DNA from: an uncultured Altererythrobacter sp.
GTDB taxonomy: Bacteria; Pseudomonadota; Alphaproteobacteria; Sphingomonadales; Sphingomonadaceae
DNA length: 10,036 nt
Direction of reading: 5' to 3'
Assembly (NCBI GenBank): GCA_937950385.1
Contig: CALFEA010000024.1
Span: 1 to 10,036, forward strand
Part shown: piece by piece, positions 6,280 to 10,036 of the stretch
Numbering within the stretch: the stretch's first letter is position 1
Layout: every line of letters starts with the position of its first letter
Made by a program: the position numbers and the translations under genes
Notes under the pieces: generated by a model
The model's input: only the letters and a program-made list of their open reading frames with translations
Told to the model about the DNA's origin: nothing
The model's database searches: none

Positions 6280-7490
6280 GCTGCCTCTGCCTGATCTTGC
6301 GCAGGCTTCCATGCACCATAGGCATTCCAAACGGCTGCCCTGCCAAAATCCTCTTCGTCATCATCAGGCGACGGAGGGAATATCTCAGGATCAACGACAG
6401 CACGTACACCGACAGTAAACTGGTCCTCGCGGGAAAATCCGGCATCCGCCATGACTTGTTTCAAGTCTTGTGCATGCATCGCGGTCCAAAATGGCTCATT
6501 ATTGTTAAAGGCGTCCCAGTCGCGCATAAATTGCTCAAACAGGGGCATGCTATCGGAATATTGCGGCTGCTCTATATGGAAAATCAGCCCGCCAGGTGCC
6601 AGGACCCGGTTTGCCTCCTGCAGAAGTTTAGGCATGGCCTTGGAGGAGAGTTCATGCAGGAACATGGTGGTCTGCACCCAGTCAAATGATCCATCGTCCC
6701 AGCGAGACAAATCCTCGCCGCTGGCTTGAATAAATCGGATGTTTTTGACGCCCAATGCTGCCGCTCGCGCCGCTCCATAACGCAGAGACGCGCCCGCCGT
6801 ATCGATCGCAATTACTTCAGCATTGGGATAGGCCTGCGCTAACGGCAAAGCGTTGTGACCAACCGTCGCGCCAATATCAAGGATCCGCTTCGGGCTCCAG
6901 TCAGGGCGCTCATTCTTGGCCCATTCGACGACGGCCTGCCCGCCGCCATCGTTCAGTCCGCCCAATGCGCCGCCAGTGGTTGCAAATATTCCAATGTCGT
7001 AGTTTGCCCCTGCGACCACATCCCCAGGCAATTCCTCGGTGTGATAGCCGCCGGGCTGGCAGTGAATATCAACCGCCTGCTGATACCATGGCTGTTCAAC
7101 TTTTGGGTCAAGCTCTAGCTGACCCGAAGCGGCATTATAACTATCTGCCTTGCCCATAAGCTCTTCAAGTTGGCGCAGCACAATTTGCCGCCCAAAATGC
7201 TGGCGCATCTCCATTGAATTGCGTTTGAGAGCTGACCAATTGCGGTGCCAGCTCTCTTTATTCATCGCTTCGCGAATCTCACCTCGATGTGTTGGTTCGC
7301 GTCCGTGATCAGCTTTGAAAGCTGGCAATGCGCGTTTTTCATAAGCAAGCCTGTTTCCCTGCCCAATCCCGCCCGACAAAAACCGGTTGAAATGAGTGAG
7401 AAAATTAAATCTTGCGGCTTCATCATGCTTCACCTCAGGCATCATGTCATGCCTGGTAATAGCTGTGTATGGCGGAGGCAGATCGGTCAC
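6276..7490 (-). CDS. Class I SAM-dependent methyltransferase with long N-terminal helical region
   Basis: 404 aa, first gene of the operon. The N-terminal 185 or so residues (for example FLTHFNRFLSGGIGQGNRLA and RNWSALKRNSMEMRQHFGRQ) are unlike a plain methyltransferase and may hold the substrate. The Rossmann part follows: motif I ILDIGATVGHNALPLA, the acidic strand-2 end VIAIDTAGASLRYG (Asp binds SAM ribose), then FIQASGEDL, DWVQTTMFLHEL and RVLAPGGLIFHIEQPQY (motif III region). The motif I form with G-A-T-V-G-H-N differs from the standard G-C-G-x-G. Start choice: the frame reaches a TTG at 7520, which lies upstream of the predicted transcription start. GTG at 7490 has AAGGGA seven bases upstream and gives MTDLPPPY. 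ATG at 7445 is an alternative. The methyl acceptor is unknown. Confidence 0.85.
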   Translation of the reverse strand: MTDLPPPYTAITRHDMMPEVKHDEAARFNFLTHFNRFLSGGIGQGNRLAYEKRALPAFKADHGREPTHRGEIREAMNKESWHRNWSALKRNSMEMRQHFGRQIVLRQLEELMGKADSYNAASGQLELDPKVEQPWYQQAVDIHCQPGGYHTEELPGDVVAGANYDIGIFATTGGALGGLNDGGGQAVVEWAKNERPDWSPKRILDIGATVGHNALPLAQAYPNAEVIAIDTAGASLRYGAARAAALGVKNIRFIQASGEDLSRWDDGSFDWVQTTMFLHELSSKAMPKLLQEANRVLAPGGLIFHIEQPQYSDSMPLFEQFMRDWDAFNNNEPFWTAMHAQDLKQVMADAGFSREDQFTVGVRAVVDPEIFPPSPDDDEEDFGRAAVWNAYGAWKPAQDQAEAA

Positions 7491-7494
7491 TAAA

Positions 7495-7520
7495 TTGTCC
7501 CTTGCAAGTTGTCCGGACAA
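7495..7520. promoter_or_regulatory. Palindromic operator-like site over the predicted transcription start
   Basis: TTGTCCGGACAA at 7509-7520 is a perfect 12-bp palindrome directly after the -10 box and spanning the predicted +1. Next to it is an 8-bp palindrome, CTTGCAAG (7501-7508), and then another TTGTCC (7495-7500), which can also pair with the GGACAA of the first site. A repressor dimer (TetR- or GntR-like, for example) bound here would block transcription. No regulator gene lies in the window. Part of the array overlaps the AAGGGA ribosome site of the methyltransferase gene. Confidence 0.5.
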
Positions 7521-7548
7521 ATTAGAGGTTTGTCGATGGGATTGTCAA
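7521..7548 (-). promoter_or_regulatory. Sigma70-like promoter for the eight-gene operon
   Basis: Reading the minus strand, a perfect -35 box TTGACA (7548-7543) is followed by a 16-bp spacer and the -10 box TCTAAT (7526-7521, five of six matches to TATAAT). Transcription would begin near 7514, giving an untranslated leader of about 24 bases before the GTG at 7490. It is the only good promoter I see upstream of the operon. The -35 box lies inside a candidate IS left end, at the same offset as an identical box in the IS right end, so it may be IS-derived. It has not been shown to be active. Confidence 0.65.
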
Positions 7549-7557
7549 TCGCAATAC
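7538..7557 (+). repeat. Candidate IS6-family left terminal repeat
   Basis: It reads GGGATTGTCAATCGCAATAC inward, matching 13 of 20 bases of the right end without gaps, including TGTCAA at the same offset (positions 6-11). The match is imperfect and a second candidate starts at 7567, so this boundary is a proposal. Confidence 0.35.
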
Positions 7558-7629
7558 GCTTGTTGGGGTGCTATCAGTCTAATCGCAACTAGTCTCCGAT
7601 TTGCAAAACTCGCCCTTCCCCGACGATCT

Positions 7630-7680
7630 TCAGGCCATAAGGTTTTGCCACTCAGCCAGTGCGGCTGAGCGAGAGGTCTT
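7630..7680 (-). other. Untranslated remnant of the transposase C-terminus beyond the nonsense codon
   Basis: Sixteen sense codons (KTSRSAALAEWQNLMA) and a TGA follow the premature TAA in the same frame. They match the usual end of IS6 transposases of this type, showing a point nonsense change rather than a natural stop. The region also holds a 7-bp stem (7651-7657 with 7663-7669) explained by the coding sequence. Confidence 0.75.
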
Positions 7681-8346
7681 TTAAGTTTCTCTGTCGATAA
7701 TGTGGCACTGGTTGTCAAAGTGATTGTGGACGTTGGCGTGGAGTGAGGCGAACTTCTGTAAGGACTTCATCTGTCGAAATCGGAGCATCGCTCGCTCTCT
7801 TCGTCGAAACTGTAAGTGTGAATTCTCGACCCGGTTGTTCTTCCACCGCCCCATCTCACGGCGGTCGAGATTTCCTAGATCTCGCATCGCTGCAGGATAG
7901 GACTTGAGCCCATCGGTCACGATTTTCTCGGTCTGACCATGCCGCTTCAGCGCCTTCTTCAAGAACCGTAACGCCGCCTTCTTATCCCGTTTCTTGGTGA
8001 CATAGCTCTCTAGAATTTCGCCCTCCTGGTCGACAGCCCGCCACAGGTAGTGCGTCTCGCCGTTGATCTTCACAAACACCTCATCGACGTGCCAACGCCA
8101 ATTACGAAAGCCGCGCATTCTGCTAATCCGTTGGCGTTTAATATCTGCTGCGAACATCGGTCCAAATCTATTCCACCACATCCGAACCGTCTCGTGACAG
8201 ATGTCGATGCCGCGCTCGGCCAGCAGGTCCTCTACGTTTCGGAGCGAAAGAGGAAAACGAACATACAACATTACGACCAAGCGGATTACTTCGGGCGAAG
8301 AGTTGAAATAGCGGAACGGATTTGCTGGTTTGCGAGGTCTGGGCAT
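7681..8346 (-). CDS. IS6-family DDE transposase, C-terminally truncated by a nonsense codon
   Basis: 221 aa. The N-terminal helix-turn-helix region is RNVEDLLAERGIDICHETVR (36-55). The DDE catalytic residues are Asp88 (WRWHVDEVFV), Asp145 (IVTDGLKSY) and Glu174 (KNNRVENSH), followed by the conserved RRRERAMLRFR. It would carry out replicative, cointegrate-forming transposition. The ORF stops at TAA (7683-7681) after IIDRET. The same frame then continues with the typical IS6 tail (KTSRSAALAEWQNLMA) to a TGA at 7630, for 238 aa overall. The TAA therefore seems to replace a codon, probably Tyr, 17 codons before the true end. The catalytic core is intact, but whether the shortened protein works is unclear. 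The start ATG at 8346 has AGGG upstream. Confidence 0.9.
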   Translation of the reverse strand: MPRPRKPANPFRYFNSSPEVIRLVVMLYVRFPLSLRNVEDLLAERGIDICHETVRMWWNRFGPMFAADIKRQRISRMRGFRNWRWHVDEVFVKINGETHYLWRAVDQEGEILESYVTKKRDKKAALRFLKKALKRHGQTEKIVTDGLKSYPAAMRDLGNLDRREMGRWKNNRVENSHLQFRRRERAMLRFRQMKSLQKFASLHANVHNHFDNQCHIIDRET

Positions 8347-8376
8347 CGCTCTGCCCTACCCAACTACCGGCGATTT

Positions 8377-9924
8377 TCAATCAGGTGCATTTGCTTTGAC
8401 AGTGCCGTAAGATACCATCGATTGGCTGCCTTCGGGTTTCCATCCGCCCAATTTGGTAGCAATGTCCATCAGCGCACATATCTCTCTCAGCTCGTCTCGG
8501 AAATTGTGCCTTAGCGAATGGAACACAGCATGTTTGTCCAGGCTGACGTGCTTTCTAATATGAGCCATCATGCTCTTCTGCGCTCTATTCATGGAACCAT
8601 CCGCACTAAATGGAACTCCGTCGATCAGCAGGTCATCGTCGCCCTTCCCCTCTTTGAGTTTGCAGATACCCAGCTTTAGCAATTCTGGGTGGACTGGGAC
8701 CATTCTACTGGTTTCAGCTGTCTTGAGCGAACGGACCTCATTAGGTTTCAGATCAAACACCCAGACGCCATCGACCTGTTTAAGATCACCAGCTTTCAGT
8801 CCTAAGGGTTCAGAAAAGCGAAAGCCATGCAGAAGGGAGCAGCGAACGGACCAGAACTTCCAATCCTCTTTCTCCTCTGCGTTAGGCGCAGTTGATGCCA
8901 ATAGTCTACGCAGCTCATCCTCCGTCATCGGCCTGCGCGCATGCAGCTTTGATATAGCGGGCCCATCAATACCGATTGCTGGATTTCGCTCGATATATTC
9001 TTCTTGAACAAGCCATTTGAAAAGGGACTTAGCCGCATCCATGTATAGCTTGACACTCTTGGGTGATAGCGATGGGCCTTTAGTCTTCGACGCAGCTTCT
9101 ATCGCTTGACTAGCTGACATACCTGCAAATCGCTGTTTCGCGTTCGCGGGCAGCTTCGCTAGCTGCTCCACATATGTGCGGATGTCGGCGCGCGAAATAC
9201 CGGTCACAGACCTGTCTGCACCAAGTAATTCAGCCAGCACCAACAATTTCGCTTCGTTTGACCGTTTGGTTTTTTCGGTATTATTCTGTCGTGCTGGTGC
9301 AGACATAAAATCTGCGATCGCTTCTGACAAAGAAGGGCCTGATCCTTCATCCTCTTCCCCGATCAGAGGAAAAGCAGGATTTATCCCGGCTACTGGTTTG
9401 CCAGCCAGTTGCATCGACCTGCGCTGCAAATGTTCTAACATTGCGGCCTGTATAGCTTCAAAAAACCGAAATCGATCTAAGTCTGCTCTGGGCGAAACAC
9501 CTTGGCTTTGTGCAAAACTGTACGCCATATCTTGCAAGACTGGGTCTTCAGCAGCGGCCCGATGACCAAAGTGGCTAGCCTCCTCATCAATTGCCTTATG
9601 CAGCTCTGCTTGCTCCGTCTCATCGAAGGGAAAAGCACTTTGGCTTTGTTCCATTTCCCTCAGGAACTTCGTAGCCAGATTGGCTATTTCAATATCAGTG
9701 AGCGGCTGGACCGAGCCGCTACCAGTTTCGGGCTCTGCTAGTTGAAATCGTTGCTCCAAAGCAGCACGCTCGAACCATCCTCGGCGGCAAGCTTCTTTTT
9801 AAGACACATCGCCGATGGATTTAACAATCTCAGATTTCTATATTTTACGTTTAGCGCGCTTGGGAACTCTGACACGAATTTCCTAGCTATTGCCCCGCTG
9901 GCGAAGCCCAGGCGGTCTAGACAT
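8377..9924 (-). pseudogene. Tyrosine recombinase (phage/ICE-type integrase), disrupted at both ends
   Basis: The longest open stretch is 8377-9759 (460 codons from a TTG). It carries a core-binding domain and a full catalytic set in this numbering: Arg314 (HGFRFSEPLGL), Lys346 (SLKTAETSR), His414 and Arg417 (HSLRHNF), Trp440 (LGGW) and Tyr451 (MVSYGT). The same frame continues upstream to an ATG at 9924, giving an N-terminus like DUF6538-type integrases (MSRPPGLRQRGNS, EIRVRVPKRAKRKI, KSEIVKSIGDVS, KEACRRGWFERAA). Three stops interrupt it: TAG at 9885-9883, TAG at 9840-9838 and TAA at 9801-9799. At the 3' end the IS6 repeat begins right after the Tyr codon, so the last nine residues (GTVKANAPD) are IS-encoded. 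No frameshift is seen. It probably gave site-specific integration at the adjacent tRNA gene and is now likely inactive. Confidence 0.85.
8387..8406 (-). repeat. IS6-family right terminal inverted repeat
   Basis: Read inward (minus strand) it begins GGCACTGTCAAAGCAAATGC. It is joined directly to the TAC codon for the integrase's catalytic Tyr (8409-8407). On the + strand it shows an outward-facing TTGACA (8396-8401), a possible -35 half-promoter, but no good -10 follows at the right distance. Confidence 0.75.
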
Positions 9925-10019
9925 CTCTCTGCCTTGTGTAGCATCTTTGTGTATCAATCTCATAGAAAATGCCCTTGTTAATCAAGAGTATTACAGGAAA
10001 CAGCCATTCTTGAAAAGGG
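9925..10019 (-). other. Spacer between the tRNA 3' end and the integrase; expected attachment-site flank
   Basis: No gene is seen. On the minus strand AAGG lies eight bases before the ATG at 9924, a weak ribosome site. The element end (attL or attR) would be expected to overlap the tRNA 3' end at 10020 onward. No second copy of the tRNA tail was found in the window, so the other end of the island lies elsewhere. Confidence 0.4.
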
Positions 10020-10036
10020 TGGCGGAGAGACAGGGA
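10020..10036 (-). tRNA. 3' end of a tRNA gene, probably tRNA-Ser (5' part outside the window)
   Basis: Read on the minus strand from the window edge it gives TCCCTGTCTCTCCGCCA: the 3' side of a T-arm (TCCCTG), an acceptor-stem strand TCTCTCC, discriminator G and an encoded CCA (10022-10020). Discriminator G and this acceptor strand fit tRNA-Ser (5' side GGAGAGA). Only 17 bases are visible, so identity rests on this pattern plus its place 95 bp upstream of an integrase start on the same strand, where tRNA-targeting elements have their attachment site. Confidence 0.6.

Larger units (their letters stand above)
7538..8406 (-). mobile_element. IS6-family insertion sequence (right end clear, left end tentative)
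   Basis: The element holds one IS6-type transposase gene on the minus strand. The right end, read inward from 8406, begins GGCACTGTCAAAGC and resembles IS6-family ends, which typically begin GG-N-N-CTGTTGCAAA. The left end is uncertain. A start at 7538 (GGGATTGTCAATCGC) matches 13 of the first 20 bases of the right end and gives 869 bp. A start at 7567 (GGTGCTATCAGTC) matches about 11 of 20 but gives 840 bp, closer to IS26 (820 bp). No 8-bp target duplication is found: the right flank is GTAAGATA, while the 8 bases left of 7538 are TTGTCGAT and those left of 7567 are CTTGTTGG. This suggests deletion or rearrangement after insertion. The right end disrupts the integrase gene. Confidence 0.75.

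Noticed and set aside
7469..7477. TGGCGGAG, matching the start of the tRNA 3' end at 10020, as a possible second attachment site
   Set aside because: Only eight bases match, and they lie inside the methyltransferase coding region; too short for an attachment repeat.
7651..7669. 7-bp stem with 5-base loop followed by TCTTTT, like a + strand terminator
   Set aside because: It lies in the former transposase coding tail (RSAALAE codons), the T-run is about seven bases past the stem, and no + strand gene ends there.
7704..7720. GGCACTGGTTGTCAAAG, similar to the IS right end with a 4-base insertion
   Set aside because: It falls within the transposase frame, which continues beyond it to the normal IS6 C-terminus, so it is not the left end of the element.
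9738..9944. 68-codon minus-strand frame from an ATG, overlapping the integrase N-terminus
   Set aside because: It is in a different frame from the recognisable integrase N-terminal sequence and shows no domain of its own.
7521..10036. CRISPR array, toxin-antitoxin pair or defence genes near the integrase
   Set aside because: No repeat-spacer pattern and no additional small genes were seen; only the IS, the broken integrase and the tRNA end are present.

Overview
The window looks like chromosomal DNA of an alphaproteobacterium, most likely a sphingomonad of moderate GC. This rests on protein character only: the Spns-like MFS carrier, the IS6-type transposase and the integrase type. The genus cannot be fixed from the sequence. 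It has two parts: a compact catabolic-looking gene set (1-7490) and a decayed mobile-DNA boundary (about 7521-10036).

Left part. A CaiB/BaiF (class III) CoA-transferase, cut by the window edge, overlaps by ATGA a gene for a lipid-anchored VOC/glyoxalase-fold protein on the + strand. These two meet an eight-gene minus-strand operon head-on, and the stop codons overlap. In transcription order the operon encodes a SAM-dependent methyltransferase, a 119-aa protein of unknown function, a DUF1330 protein, a VOC protein, an NADP-dependent MDR oxidoreductase, a second VOC protein, a Spns-like MFS transporter and an alpha/beta-hydrolase-fold protein. Six of the seven junctions overlap (ATGA, GTGA, TGATG or 8 bp), so the proteins are probably made in linked amounts. 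Uptake or efflux (MFS), double-bond or carbonyl reduction (MDR), CoA transfer (CaiB) and several small-molecule-binding folds (three VOC, one DUF1330) suggest breakdown or modification of a small hydrophobic or aromatic compound. The substrate cannot be read from the sequence. All three VOC proteins carry Arg where metal-dependent VOC enzymes have the first-strand metal His, and the hydrolase has His at the nucleophile position.

Promoter region. Upstream of the methyltransferase gene is a strong sigma70-like promoter (TTGACA, 16 bp, TCTAAT). A perfect 12-bp palindrome covers the predicted transcription start. The TTGACA lies at the same offset from a candidate IS left end as the TTGACA in the clear IS right end, so the operon may be driven by an IS-supplied -35 box.

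Right part. An IS6-family element carries a transposase with one nonsense codon 17 codons before its natural end. Its right end sits directly after the catalytic Tyr codon of a tyrosine recombinase. That integrase also has three in-frame stops in its N-terminal domain, so it is broken at both ends. At the window edge, upstream of the integrase and on the same strand, is what looks like the 3' end of a tRNA-Ser gene, the classic position of an integrative-element attachment site. I read this as the eroded end of a genomic island. Its integrase is dead, and the missing target duplication suggests that an IS6-mediated deletion or rearrangement brought the catabolic operon next to the island end.
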